A DNA stretch of 64,000 nt. Source: Bauldia sp. GTDB taxonomy: Bacteria > Pseudomonadota > Alphaproteobacteria > Rhizobiales > Kaistiaceae. Under the pieces are notes generated by a model that had not been told where the DNA came from, made no database searches, and saw only the letters and a program-made list of their open reading frames with translations. Made by a program: the position numbers and the translations under genes. The stretch covers positions 1 through 64,000 of the forward strand of contig JAHCJZ010000009.1 in assembly GCA_026126025.1 (NCBI GenBank), written 5' to 3'. Below, one piece after another: positions 1 to 7,829 of this stretch; within the stretch, counting starts at the first letter, position 1; each line of letters begins with the position of its first letter.

Positions 1-867
1 CCGGGCATCATCACCACCGTCCTCATCCTCCTCGTCCTCGGCGGGGTGGGCGCGGCCATCGCCCTCAACTGGGACAAGGTGAGCGATCTCATCTCGTCGT
101 TCGATCAGGCCGCCGATGATGAGGGCCCGCCGCTCCTGGCTGAACCGGGCGCGGCCGAAGCGAACGCGGCCAATCCGCAGCCTGCCGCGCCGGCGGAAGA
201 CGTGCGCGTCGTCGGCGCGCCGCAGCAGCCCGATGTCGGCCTCGGCCAGGCCAATCCCGCCGCGCCGGCCAATGATGCGCTGGCGCTGGCGCCCGCCGAG
301 GAGGCAGGCGCGCCTGCCGCGGAAGCCGCCGCGGCGGCCGGAGCTGGGGCGGCCGCCGTCGCCGACGGCAACCGCGCCGTGCTCTACGAGCAGATCGCCG
401 AGACCAACGACGCGACGCGGCTGGAAGGCCGGGTGAGCTGGCGCACCAGCGTCGTCGACGGCACCACGACGCTCGTCGCCAACATCTCGGTTCCCGAGCG
501 CGGCCTCACGATCGTGCTGTCGTTCGAGCCGTCGGGGGACACGTTCGTCCTCAACATCCTGTTCGGCCTCCCCGAGGGCTTCGTCGGCGGGGGCATCGAC
601 CAGGTGCCGCGGGTCGTCGCCAAGCCCGAGGAGACCGTCTCCGGCGCCGAGCTCGCCACCGCCGCCTCGCCCTTCCCGCCCGACTTCTTCCGCCTCCTCT
701 TCGTCGAGGAGGCCGAGGCCTCGAACCTGGAGGCGCTGCGGACGAACGAATGGTTCGACCTGCCGGTCCTCTACGCCACCGGCCAGCGCGCGATCGTCTC
801 GTTCCAGAAGGGCGAGGAAGGCCGCGAAGCCGTTGAAACCGCCCTCGCCGCCTGGACCGGGCAGTAG
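1..867 (+). CDS. Membrane-anchored hypothetical protein (5' end outside window)
   Basis: The reading frame is open from the first base, so the gene begins upstream. The first internal start, a GTG at 46, would cut through the hydrophobic segment. The visible N-terminus is a transmembrane helix (ITTVLILLVLGGVGAAIAL) followed by an acidic stretch, then about 90 residues rich in Ala, Pro and Glu that look disordered. A folded C-terminal domain follows (from about residue 110 of the GTG-started form, VLYEQIAETND onward). This layout suggests a single-pass inner-membrane protein with a periplasmic domain on a flexible linker. I recognise no catalytic motif or family name. It ends two bases before the convergent acetyltransferase gene. 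Confidence 0.7.
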   Translation, partial: PGIITTVLILLVLGGVGAAIALNWDKVSDLISSFDQAADDEGPPLLAEPGAAEANAANPQPAAPAEDVRVVGAPQQPDVGLGQANPAAPANDALALAPAEEAGAPAAEAAAAAGAGAAAVADGNRAVLYEQIAETNDATRLEGRVSWRTSVVDGTTTLVANISVPERGLTIVLSFEPSGDTFVLNILFGLPEGFVGGGIDQVPRVVAKPEETVSGAELATAASPFPPDFFRLLFVEEAEASNLEALRTNEWFDLPVLYATGQRAIVSFQKGEEGREAVETALAAWTGQ

Positions 868-869
868 GG

Positions 870-1484
870 TCAGAGCTCCAGCCGCATCACGGTGCGGCGT
901 GAGCCGGCGGGGGCGACTTCGCGGAAGCCGGCGCGGGCAAAGGCGGGGACGAAGCCCATGAAGCGGTAGCTCGGCGAGTCGGGCTGCACGGGATAGGCCT
1001 CGAGCACCGCGGCGCCGCCGGCCTTCGCCGCCGCGATGGCGGCTTCGATCATGGCGTTGCCCTGACCCGCGCCGCGAAAGGCGCGCTTCAGATAGAAGCA
1101 CACCACCGACCAGACCTTCTGCGGCGCGTCGGCATGATCGTCCGGCCCCTTCAGGCGCTCGTAGGTCGGGCGCGGCGCGACCGACACCCAGCCGACCGGC
1201 TCGTCGCCGTCATAGGCGAGGAGGCCGACAGGCTCGCCCGCCTCGACGCGCTTCTTCAGCGCCGCGCGGCGGAGCTTGCCGGCTTCCGACAGTTCGCCGC
1301 GCTTCCCGGCCTTGGTCGCGGCGCCGGGCCAGCCGCGCCGCTCCGCGGCGTCGCCGCGCCACACCATGCACCAGCAATATTTCGGCCCGCCCGGCGCCAT
1401 GAAGAGACGCTCGACCTCCGGCCAGTCGTCGCGGCCGATGGATCTGAAGGCGAGGGAAGGGGTGGGCGTCGGCTTCTTGGGCAT
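870..1484 (-). CDS. GNAT family N-acetyltransferase
   Basis: A protein of 204 residues with a GNAT fold. There is an N-terminal beta-alpha unit (LAFRSIGRDDWPEVERLF), a central strand (VGWVSVAPRP) and the acetyl-CoA loop region FRGAGQGNAMIEAAIAAAK, which matches the R/Q-x-x-G-x-G/A motif. The protein should transfer an acetyl group from acetyl-CoA to an unknown amine. The ATG at 1484 was chosen because the longer frame upstream is Arg/Ser-rich and looks non-coding. A Cys-Trp-Cys-Met segment (YCWCMVW) near residue 35 recurs in one GNAT subfamily. The substrate cannot be inferred. Confidence 0.8.
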   Translation of the reverse strand: MPKKPTPTPSLAFRSIGRDDWPEVERLFMAPGGPKYCWCMVWRGDAAERRGWPGAATKAGKRGELSEAGKLRRAALKKRVEAGEPVGLLAYDGDEPVGWVSVAPRPTYERLKGPDDHADAPQKVWSVVCFYLKRAFRGAGQGNAMIEAAIAAAKAGGAAVLEAYPVQPDSPSYRFMGFVPAFARAGFREVAPAGSRRTVMRLEL

Positions 1485-1542
1485 GAGCCGGATTCCACGC
1501 GGCCGGAGCGGCAGGCGCAACCCGAAAAACGCAACGCCGCGT

Positions 1543-2556
1543 CTACCGGCGGACGAGCGCTTCCTCGTCGCAATTGACCTCGACGAGCTCGGCGATCTCG
1601 GCGAGAGGATCGGTCGGCGGTTCGACGGCGGCCGCCGGCGCGACCGGGCCATCGATCGCGAAGTGCCGCATGAAGCAGCGCATGACGTGCCGCACGCCGG
1701 CTTCGTTCACCGCACGAAGGTCGGGTGCGAAGTAGCTGCCGCGATTGAAGCTTCCGGTGACGATCTCATAGGACGGGAAGTAAGCCACCTCAGATTCGAG
1801 TTGAGCGACTTCATGCGCGGCGACAAGAAGCGCCGCCTTGGAATAGGAGGTCGCCACCAGAACATGCTCAGGCGATGCGGTCGCCTTCAGCGGCACCGGC
1901 GACACGGTGAGCAGCACGCGGCATTGCGGGTTGACGGTCCTTAGCCGCTTCACGAAAGCCCTGAGGTCGTCACGCAGATCGGCCGCCGAGAAATTCTCGA
2001 ATGCGTGGCGCGCCGGGTCGAACGCGCCTCCTGCCACGCCGGGGCAAAGCGGGAAGACCGCGCCGTCGCTACGCGCAACCCAGGCCTCGGTGAGGCCGAG
2101 GGTGAAGACGAAAAGGCCCGCCTCCTCGAACGCCCGGCGGCAGGCGGCGAAATGCTGCCGCCGGTCAGCGGCGTATTCCGCTTCGGTCGGGAAGCCGCCC
2201 GGCTGGATCTGCGGCCGGTAGGGGTCGACCAGGGTGCCGTCCGCCTCGCGCCAGACGTCCTCCTCCGGCGCGAAGGCGCCATAGGCGCGGTCGAACAGCT
2301 GGACCAGCTGCCGCGGCGTGTAGATGTTGCCGTAGCGCGCCGCGTAGACGCCGTAGTTGAAGCCCTCGGCGAGGTCGGCGGTCTCCGTCAGCGCGTGCGC
2401 GCGCTCGGTGATGTGGTGGTTGAACCCGGCGTCCGCGAGATGGCGGCCGAGATGCTGGGCGAAGCAGCTCCCCGCCGTCACGATTCGGTCGTCGCGGCCG
2501 ATCCGGAAGGGCGCGTCGATGACCGGATCGACATCCCCGGGCGCCGGGGCCGCCAC
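1543..2556 (-). CDS. GSCFA domain-containing protein
   Basis: The family name motif is visible as TAGSCFAQHLGRHL near the N-terminus. It is followed by the conserved YGNIYTPRQLVQLFDRAYG and FVFTLGLTEAWV blocks and a VLLTVSPVPLKAT strand, all typical of GSCFA (PF08885), an SGNH-hydrolase-like family found near polysaccharide genes. The start is a problem. The first in-frame start without a long overlap is GTG at 2556, yet homologous-looking sequence (HPYRGLTDAKRWDRAV) continues about 13 codons upstream, into the stop of the preceding gene. Either translation starts at a non-standard codon or the N-terminus has been disturbed. It probably acts with the gene just upstream. Confidence 0.75.
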   Translation of the reverse strand: MAAPAPGDVDPVIDAPFRIGRDDRIVTAGSCFAQHLGRHLADAGFNHHITERAHALTETADLAEGFNYGVYAARYGNIYTPRQLVQLFDRAYGAFAPEEDVWREADGTLVDPYRPQIQPGGFPTEAEYAADRRQHFAACRRAFEEAGLFVFTLGLTEAWVARSDGAVFPLCPGVAGGAFDPARHAFENFSAADLRDDLRAFVKRLRTVNPQCRVLLTVSPVPLKATASPEHVLVATSYSKAALLVAAHEVAQLESEVAYFPSYEIVTGSFNRGSYFAPDLRAVNEAGVRHVMRCFMRHFAIDGPVAPAAAVEPPTDPLAEIAELVEVNCDEEALVRR

Positions 2557-2582
2557 GGCCCGGTCCCACCGTTTGGCGTCTG

Positions 2583-3350
2583 TCAGCCCGCGATAGGGAT
2601 GGTCGCCGGGCGCGCTGCCGCCAGCGCCCCCAGCTGCTCCAGCACCGCCTGTCCATAGTGCGGATTGGCGTGGGTCGGGTCCTCCTGCCGCGCCTCCTGA
2701 GCCAGCATCCCATCCGGACCGATGAAACGGGAGGGCGGGGGCAGGAAGGTCGCCGGCAAGGACGCCGAAAACGTCTCGAGCACGCTTGCCTGAGTCAGCC
2801 ATAGCTTCAACCGCACATGATCCGGGGTCATACCGCTCCGCGCGATGCGGGCGGAAAAGCCGCGGGGATTGCTTCTCACATGCTCGCCGTCCAGAGGCGG
2901 CGGCGGACAGACCACGGCCAGCGGCACGCCTTCCAGCGCGCCGCTTTCGACGATGGCCCCGACGATCAGCTCCCAGAGCCGGACGGCGAGGCGGATCCGC
3001 CACCACATCATGTTAGCCGGGATCAGGCGCCGGGTCTCGTCGAGCGGCAGCTCCGGCCGGCCGGGCACGATGAAGTCGTAAGGCTCCGGGTGCGCGGCGA
3101 CGCCGAAGAGGAAATGCTCGTTGCCGTTCAGCATGAGGGCGGCAAGGTCCGCGCCGTCAGCGGCACGCCGGATCGCATCGGCCACGGCCTCATTGAGGAC
3201 GGGCCGATCGCCTACCATCACGAGGTTGGGGGTCAGCTCCGGATTGCGCAGCGCCACGATGCGCACGTCGGCGAAGGGCGCCGGCGACAGCCGGGCCGCG
3301 CTGCGCAGCGACGCGAGATGGCTGTGGCCTATGGCGACGAGGACGGTCAC
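2583..3350 (-). CDS. Hypothetical protein, SGNH-like, paired with GSCFA gene
   Basis: A protein of 255 residues starting at a GTG with a good ribosome binding site (AAGGAA) 5 bases upstream. The N-terminus VTVLVAIGHSHLASL and the block LAALMLNGNEHFLFG look like an SGNH/GDSL-type fold with a GHSH nucleophile-elbow analogue. I cannot name a family with certainty. The stop codon lies 26 bases from the annotated start of the GSCFA gene, and the conserved sequence of that gene overlaps it. The two are therefore almost certainly co-transcribed and functionally linked. Confidence 0.65.
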   Translation of the reverse strand: MTVLVAIGHSHLASLRSAARLSPAPFADVRIVALRNPELTPNLVMVGDRPVLNEAVADAIRRAADGADLAALMLNGNEHFLFGVAAHPEPYDFIVPGRPELPLDETRRLIPANMMWWRIRLAVRLWELIVGAIVESGALEGVPLAVVCPPPPLDGEHVRSNPRGFSARIARSGMTPDHVRLKLWLTQASVLETFSASLPATFLPPPSRFIGPDGMLAQEARQEDPTHANPHYGQAVLEQLGALAAARPATIPIAG

Positions 3351-3404
3351 GCGGTTCCTTGAGCCTGGACGGCACGTGCGACGCCAACCAAGAACAGCAA
3401 CCGG

Positions 3405-3441
3405 CGCAAAAGAAAAGGGGACCGCCAATGGCGGTCCCCTT
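3405..3441 (-). terminator. Rho-independent terminator of rpoH
   Basis: A perfect 12-bp inverted repeat (arms 3415-3426 and 3430-3441, loop AAT) is followed on the minus strand by a T-rich run (TTTTCTTTTG). It lies 24 bases after the rpoH stop codon, so it should end the rpoH transcript. It also separates rpoH from the GSCFA pair downstream. Confidence 0.9.
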
Positions 3442-3464
3442 CGTGTTCGGTTGCGGCGTCGGCG

Positions 3465-4379
3465 TCAGGCGTGCGCGGCTTCGAGCGCCGGGCGCTGCTC
3501 CATTGCGAGGGCGCCCTTCTTCACGGCGTCCTGCACCTTCTCGAAGGCGCGGACCTCGATCTGGCGGACGCGCTCGCGGCTGACGCCGAACTCGCCCGAG
3601 AGCTCCTCCAGGGTGATCGGCTCGTCGGCGAGGCGGCGCGCCTCGAAGATGCGGCGCTCGCGGTCGTTGAGGACGCCCATCGCGTCGCGCAGGAGCTGGC
3701 GGCGGTTGTTCGCCTCCTCCTGGTCGGCGAGCATGGTCTCCTGGTTGTCGGACTCGTCGACCAGCCAGTCCTGCCACTCGCCGGCGCCGGACTCGGAATC
3801 GGCGCGGATCGGCGCGTTGAGCGAGGTGTCGCCGCCGAGGCGGCGGTTCATCGAGATCACCTCGTCCTCGGTGACGCCGAGGCGGGTGGCGATCTCTCTC
3901 ACCTGGTCGGGACGAAGGTCGCCCTCCTCCAGCGCCTGAAGCTTGCTCTTCACCTTGCGCAGGTTGAAGAACAGCCGCTTCTGGTTGGCGGTGGTGCCCA
4001 TCTTCACCAGGCTCCACGAGCGCAGGATGTATTCCTGGATCGCGGCCTTGATCCACCACATCGCATAGGTGGCGAGGCGGAAGCCGCGCTCCGGCTCGAA
4101 GCGCTTCACCGCCTGCATAAGACCAACGTTACCCTCGGAGATGACCTCGCCGATCGGCAGCCCGTAACCGCGATAACCCATGGCGATCTTGGCGACGAGG
4201 CGCAGATGGCTGGTCACGAGGCGGTGGGCCGCCTCGCGGTCGTCATGCTCGTGATAGCGCTTGGCCAGCATGTATTCTTCCTGCGGCTCCAGCATCGGGA
4301 ACCGGCGGATCTCCTCCAGATAGCGGGTGAGGCCCGCTTCTCCCGAAGCAATGGCTGGCAGAGCGATGGAACTAGCCAT
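3465..4379 (-). CDS. rpoH: RNA polymerase sigma factor RpoH (sigma-32)
   Basis: A full-length heat-shock sigma factor of 304 residues. Region 2 is unmistakable (NVGLMQAVKRFEPERGFRLA then TYAMWWIKAAIQEYILRSWS), and so is the RpoH box (KMGTTANQKRLFFNLRK) at about residues 126-142. The region 4.2 helix-turn-helix (LEELSGEFGVSRERVRQIEV) lies near residue 260. It directs core polymerase to heat-shock promoters. The start has the ribosome binding site GAGGAAGG 14 bases upstream. The adjacent rluD upstream in the same direction is the usual rhizobial arrangement. The leader contains a 7-bp hairpin at 4473-4491 whose role is unknown. Confidence 0.97.
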   Translation of the reverse strand: MASSIALPAIASGEAGLTRYLEEIRRFPMLEPQEEYMLAKRYHEHDDREAAHRLVTSHLRLVAKIAMGYRGYGLPIGEVISEGNVGLMQAVKRFEPERGFRLATYAMWWIKAAIQEYILRSWSLVKMGTTANQKRLFFNLRKVKSKLQALEEGDLRPDQVREIATRLGVTEDEVISMNRRLGGDTSLNAPIRADSESGAGEWQDWLVDESDNQETMLADQEEANNRRQLLRDAMGVLNDRERRIFEARRLADEPITLEELSGEFGVSRERVRQIEVRAFEKVQDAVKKGALAMEQRPALEAAHA

Positions 4380-4687
4380 GGCGGCGCATCCTTCCTCGCC
4401 CGAACAACGCCGACGGGATCGGCGGGTTGCGGGCGTTTCGTGTTCGATACTGCACGATTGAGGCTGAAAGGTGCGTCCGGTGAACGGACGCGGTTTCCGA
4501 AGTTCAAATCCGCGCGACGATTATTGCGGCGTGGCCTTCATTTCGGAACTCCCCCTCAGCTGCTTCGGCAATTCCCCGATGTGTCAGATGGGACTTTCAT
4601 ACACCGCCCGCAAGACGACGGTTGTGCGAATTGCGCATGACCGGCGTGCGTCCGGTACGGTGGGGTCAGGGACAGTGACAGTGGTTC
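4380..4687. other. Intergenic region: rpoH leader/promoter region, no gene
   Basis: No coding sequence is credible here. The stretch holds the rpoH ribosome binding site next to 4379 and a hairpin with arms GCGTCCG and CGGACGC at 4473-4491. It presumably also contains the rpoH promoter, but I could not pick a convincing -35/-10 pair. Confidence 0.6.
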
Positions 4688-4829
4688 AACCCTCCCCTTG
4701 CGGGAGGGTCGAAACCGCGGAGCGGTTTCGGGGAGGGGTGCTGACGGGCAGGCTTTGACACCACCGAAGCTCAGCACCCCCGCCCGAACCGGCTTCGCCG
4801 GCTCGACCTCCCCGCAAGGGGGAGGTTGA
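4688..4829. repeat. Composite palindromic intergenic repeat
   Basis: Two related palindromic units lie in inverted orientation. The first reads CCCTCCCCTTGCGGGAGGG and goes on to a GAAACCG/CGGTTTC stem and GGGGAGGGGTGCT. The second contains AGCACCCCCGCCCG, a CCGGCTTCGCCGG hairpin and CCTCCCCGCAAGGGGGAGG. Together they can fold into a long cruciform or hairpin. This form is typical of REP/RPE-like intergenic elements scattered in alphaproteobacterial genomes. Its place downstream of rluD suggests it may also end or stabilise that transcript. Confidence 0.75.
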
Positions 4830-4856
4830 AAAAGGGCTCGCGACAATATCCGCTGT

Positions 4857-5879
4857 TCAGGCCGCGTCCTGTATGAAACCGAGCGCTTCGGCCAATGCCG
4901 CCATGTCCGGCGGAAGGGGGGAGGTGAAGCGCAGCGTTTCCCCGGTCACCGGGTGTTCGAAGCCGAGGAGCCAGGCGTGGAGGGCCTGGCGGCCGAGGCT
5001 CTTCGCCAGCGTGCGGGCCGGCTCGGGCAGCTTCTCGGCCTTGGTGGCGAAGCCGGCGCCATAGACCGGGTCGCCGATCACCGGGTGGCCGAGCGCGGCG
5101 AGGTGGACGCGGATCTGGTGGGTGCGGCCGGTCTCCAGCCGCAAATCCATCATCGCGGCGAGGACGTCGCCGCGCCGCGGATGGACCGCCTCGACCGCGT
5201 AATGCGTGATCGCCTCGCGTCCGCCTTCCCTGGCGATCGCCATCTTCTGCCGGTTCTTCGCCGAGCGGTCGATCGCGGCGTCGATCACCCCCTCGCGGCG
5301 GTCCGGGGCGCCCCAGACCAGGGCCTTGTAGCCGCGCTCGAGCGGCCCTTCGCGGCCATGATCGGCGAACTGCGCGGCGAGTCCCTGATGGGCGCGGTCG
5401 TTCTTGGCGACGACGAGGAGACCGCTGGTGTCCTTGTCGAGGCGGTGAACGATGCCCGGGCGGCGCACCCCGCCAATGCCCGACAGGCTGTCGCCGCAAT
5501 GGGCGATCAGCGCGTTGACCAGCGTGCCGCCGGAATGGCCCGGCGCCGGGTGGACGACGAGGCCGGCCGGCTTGTCGATGACGACGAGGTCGGCGTCCTC
5601 GTGGACGATGGCGAGCGCGATGGCCTCGCCCCGCGGCGTCGCCGGCTCCGGCGGCGGCACGTCGACCGTCACCACTTCGCCGGCCGTGACGGCGCGCTTC
5701 GGCTCGGTCGCGGCGATGCCGTCGACCGACACCGCGCCGGCAAGGATCAGCGCCTTCGCCCGGCTGCGCGAGAGCGTCGGCGCTGCCGCGGCGAGGAAGG
5801 CATCGAGGCGCGTGCCGGCCTCGCCGATGGCGACGGGGAGCTCGAGACGATCGGGGGCGGCGGACACGCGGCAAGCCAT
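4857..5879 (-). CDS. rluD: 23S rRNA pseudouridine synthase RluD-like (RluA family)
   Basis: A protein of 340 residues with an N-terminal S4 RNA-binding domain (TRLDAFLAAAAPTLSRSRAKAL) and the RluA catalytic motif GIVHRLDKDTSGLLVVAKND at about residues 140-160, where the Asp of HRLDKDTSG is the nucleophile. The ETGRTHQIRVH and HPVIGDPVYG motifs are also present. It converts specific uridines of 23S rRNA helix 69 to pseudouridine. The start ATG at 5879 follows a short divergent intergenic region shared with the gene at 5940. The adjacent rpoH fits the rhizobial rluD-rpoH neighbourhood. Confidence 0.95.
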   Translation of the reverse strand: MACRVSAAPDRLELPVAIGEAGTRLDAFLAAAAPTLSRSRAKALILAGAVSVDGIAATEPKRAVTAGEVVTVDVPPPEPATPRGEAIALAIVHEDADLVVIDKPAGLVVHPAPGHSGGTLVNALIAHCGDSLSGIGGVRRPGIVHRLDKDTSGLLVVAKNDRAHQGLAAQFADHGREGPLERGYKALVWGAPDRREGVIDAAIDRSAKNRQKMAIAREGGREAITHYAVEAVHPRRGDVLAAMMDLRLETGRTHQIRVHLAALGHPVIGDPVYGAGFATKAEKLPEPARTLAKSLGRQALHAWLLGFEHPVTGETLRFTSPLPPDMAALAEALGFIQDAA

Positions 5880-5939
5880 AGCAGCGCCGGCAGCGGGCCG
5901 CCTAGCGGCAGCGGCGCGCGCCTGATAAAGGCGGGCGCG

Positions 5940-6323
5940 ATGGCTGCCCTCGACGACGACGAACCGCCCCTCGACCCGGCGCTGCTGCGGGTCCAGGCGA
6001 AGCTCCGCCGCCTGATGCTGATCGCCGGGCTGACGCTCGGCCTCGGCATCCTCGCCGTCTCGGTCGCGGTGATCTACCGCCTCGTCATCGCCGACAACGA
6101 CCCTCCGTCCGCGGCCGTCATCACCGCCGACGGCATCCCCGGCGCCGACATCGCCTGGTCCGACGCCGGGCTCGGCGCGGGCGCCGAGCTCCTGTCGGTC
6201 GCGCTTAGCGGCGACCGCATGGCGCTTGTCTTCGCCGACGCCGGCCGTACGGTCACGCTCCTGGTCGACACACGCACGATGGCGGTCATCGGCCGGCTCG
6301 GCATCGGCGGCGCGGCGCCGTAG
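5940..6323 (+). CDS. Single-pass membrane protein, DUF6476-like
   Basis: A protein of 127 residues with an acidic cytoplasmic N-terminus and one transmembrane helix (LMLIAGLTLGLGILAVSVAVIY, about residues 25-46). A C-terminal beta-rich domain of about 75 residues ends in a strand pattern like ALVFADAGRTVTLLVDTRTM. Size and layout match the alphaproteobacterial DUF6476 family, but I cannot check the assignment. It is divergent from rluD. Confidence 0.75.
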   Translation: MAALDDDEPPLDPALLRVQAKLRRLMLIAGLTLGLGILAVSVAVIYRLVIADNDPPSAAVITADGIPGADIAWSDAGLGAGAELLSVALSGDRMALVFADAGRTVTLLVDTRTMAVIGRLGIGGAAP

Positions 6324-6391
6324 CGCGGCTGCGTTCCTTGTCAAAGGACCGGCCGGCAGCTATATGCCGAAACCTTGGCCCACGCGGCCCC

Positions 6392-6467
6392 GCTCCCTTC
6401 GTCTAGCGGCCCAGGACGTCGCCCTCTCACGGCGAAAACAGGGGTTCGATTCCCCTAGGGAGCGCCA
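6392..6467 (+). tRNA. tRNA-Glu(CTC)
   Basis: The gene folds as a canonical cloverleaf. It has a 7-bp acceptor stem (GCTCCCT/AGGGAGC), anticodon stem TCGCC/GGCGA with loop CTCTCAC (anticodon CTC), T stem GGGGT/CCCCT with loop TCGATT, and encoded CCA. The integrase gene starts 19 bases beyond the CCA and points toward it, so the 3' half is the attachment site of the prophage. Confidence 0.97.
6435..6467. mobile_element. Probable attL (3' half of tRNA-Glu)
   Basis: Tyrosine integrases of this class usually recombine within the anticodon-to-3' portion of a tRNA. Here that portion is intact and directly abuts the integrase end. No second copy of the T-arm/acceptor sequence occurs in the rest of the window, so attR must lie beyond 64000. 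The exact core cannot be set without it. Confidence 0.65.
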
Positions 6468-6485
6468 CCGCCTTCCAGAAACCGT

Positions 6486-7550
6486 TCATTTCTGCGCCTT
6501 TCCGGTCCAGTTAGACACCACCCCCTGCCGAGGGTAGACACTCGACTGCTTTTCCACGGCCGCCTCGCTGAGGCGCTCTTGGTCCGCAGCCCGCGTGTAG
6601 CGCTCGACTTCTGCCAGCGTCTTGTGGCCGGTGACGGCCATGATCTCATGGACGGTGCAGCCTGCTTCCGCGAGCCGGCGCGCCGCCGCCTTGCGCAGCC
6701 CGTGGGCAACGCAGCGGTCCGGCAAGTCCGCGCGCCGGATCGCGGCCGACATGAAGTTGCCGAACCCCTTCACCGTGAAGGCTCGACCCCATTCCGTGAC
6801 CATGATCGCGATGTTATCCCGCGCGGCCGAAGCAAGCGCGTCCGACAGCTTCGGGTGGATGGCGATCGACAGTTTCTCTCCTGTCTTCTGCTGGACCACC
6901 CTGATCTTCGATCCGGCAATGTCCGACCAGATCATCCGGTGCACGTCGGAGCCGCGTTGGCCGGTGTAGAGGAGGAGGGCGAAGCCGAGACGCTGCTTGG
7001 AGCCGATCGGCCACCGAGTCTCGAATTGTGCGATCTCCTCCTCGGTCCAGGTGTGCCGCTCCTTCGACTTCCACGCGCGGGCGCCCTTTGTCGGGTCGCG
7101 GTCGATCATGCCGAGCGCCGTTGCGTAGTGGAGCAGCGTGCGGATGCGCTTGAGGAGCACCTGTGCTGCGCTCGGGGTTGCGTGCATCGCTCCAATGATC
7201 CGATCCACATGCTCGCGCCGTAATTGATCGACCCGCCTGCGCCCGTGGGCTGAGAGGAAGGAGTCGATCACCCGGCGATAGTTCCGCTGCGTGGTCGACG
7301 AGAGAGCGAGGAAGTTGGGGGACGCGAAATAGGCCCCGGCGAGGGCGTCGAATGTCCCGGCATTGACCGGCTGGCGCTTCACCGCCGCTGGGAATTCGAC
7401 GCTCAGGCACGCCGCATAAGCGTCCATGAACTCGGCCGAGCCGGGCTGGCCTGGCAGGACCGTTGTCTTGCCGTTGCGGCGGAAATAGTGCCGCGGTTTG
7501 CCGAGACGATCGACATAGCTCTTGACGTAGCGCAGGTTGACGAGCGCCAT
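6486..7550 (-). CDS. int: Phage integrase, tyrosine recombinase
   Basis: A protein of 354 residues. The N-terminal SAM-like/core-binding part (about 60-150) is followed by the catalytic domain with R199 in LLYTGQRGSDVHRM, the H283-x-x-R286 motif in HGLRKAAARRL, H309 in VTGHKT and the nucleophile Y318 in VERYTRAAD. All catalytic residues are present, so the enzyme should be active. It catalyses integration at tRNA-Glu. The ATG at 7550 overlaps the stop of the upstream gene (TGATG) and has the strong site GGAGGGG, so it is preferred over the in-frame ATG at 7565. Confidence 0.95.
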   Translation of the reverse strand: MALVNLRYVKSYVDRLGKPRHYFRRNGKTTVLPGQPGSAEFMDAYAACLSVEFPAAVKRQPVNAGTFDALAGAYFASPNFLALSSTTQRNYRRVIDSFLSAHGRRRVDQLRREHVDRIIGAMHATPSAAQVLLKRIRTLLHYATALGMIDRDPTKGARAWKSKERHTWTEEEIAQFETRWPIGSKQRLGFALLLYTGQRGSDVHRMIWSDIAGSKIRVVQQKTGEKLSIAIHPKLSDALASAARDNIAIMVTEWGRAFTVKGFGNFMSAAIRRADLPDRCVAHGLRKAAARRLAEAGCTVHEIMAVTGHKTLAEVERYTRAADQERLSEAAVEKQSSVYPRQGVVSNWTGKAQK

Positions 7551-7792
7551 CAGATCCCCTCCCATGTGTCCTCCTCGTCAGGGGTGTCGGATAGGGCGTC
7601 GATGGCAAGGTCGAGCTTGCGAATGTCCCACAACACACAGGCGTCGATGCGGAACGGCTTCGGCATCCGGCCGTCCGCCACCAGCTCGTCAAACTTGGTA
7701 GCGCTGATCCCGACATAGGCCGCCGCATCCTGCCGGCGCAGACCGCGGCGAGGTGCGAGGCGCATGGTGCCGGGATCGAGCGCGATGTTCAT
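7550..7792 (-). CDS. Excisionase-like HTH protein (AlpA/MerR-like)
   Basis: A protein of 80 residues with a winged-helix DNA-binding motif (LRRQDAAAYVGISATKFDELVADGRMPKPFRI), the pattern of AlpA/Xis-type directionality factors. The conserved RMPKP turn is visible. Its stop overlaps the integrase start, which fits a recombination directionality factor that bends attachment-site DNA and favours excision. It may also act as a regulator. Confidence 0.8.
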   Translation of the reverse strand: MNIALDPGTMRLAPRRGLRRQDAAAYVGISATKFDELVADGRMPKPFRIDACVLWDIRKLDLAIDALSDTPDEEDTWEGI

Positions 7793-7829
7793 GGCGCAGG
7801 GGACACCGGATAGGGGCGATGCTCGGCGG

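Noticed and set aside
4953-6323. Plus-strand frame of 456 codons covering rluD
   Set aside because: Only its last 127 codons (from ATG 5940) look genuine; the rest is the reverse of rluD.
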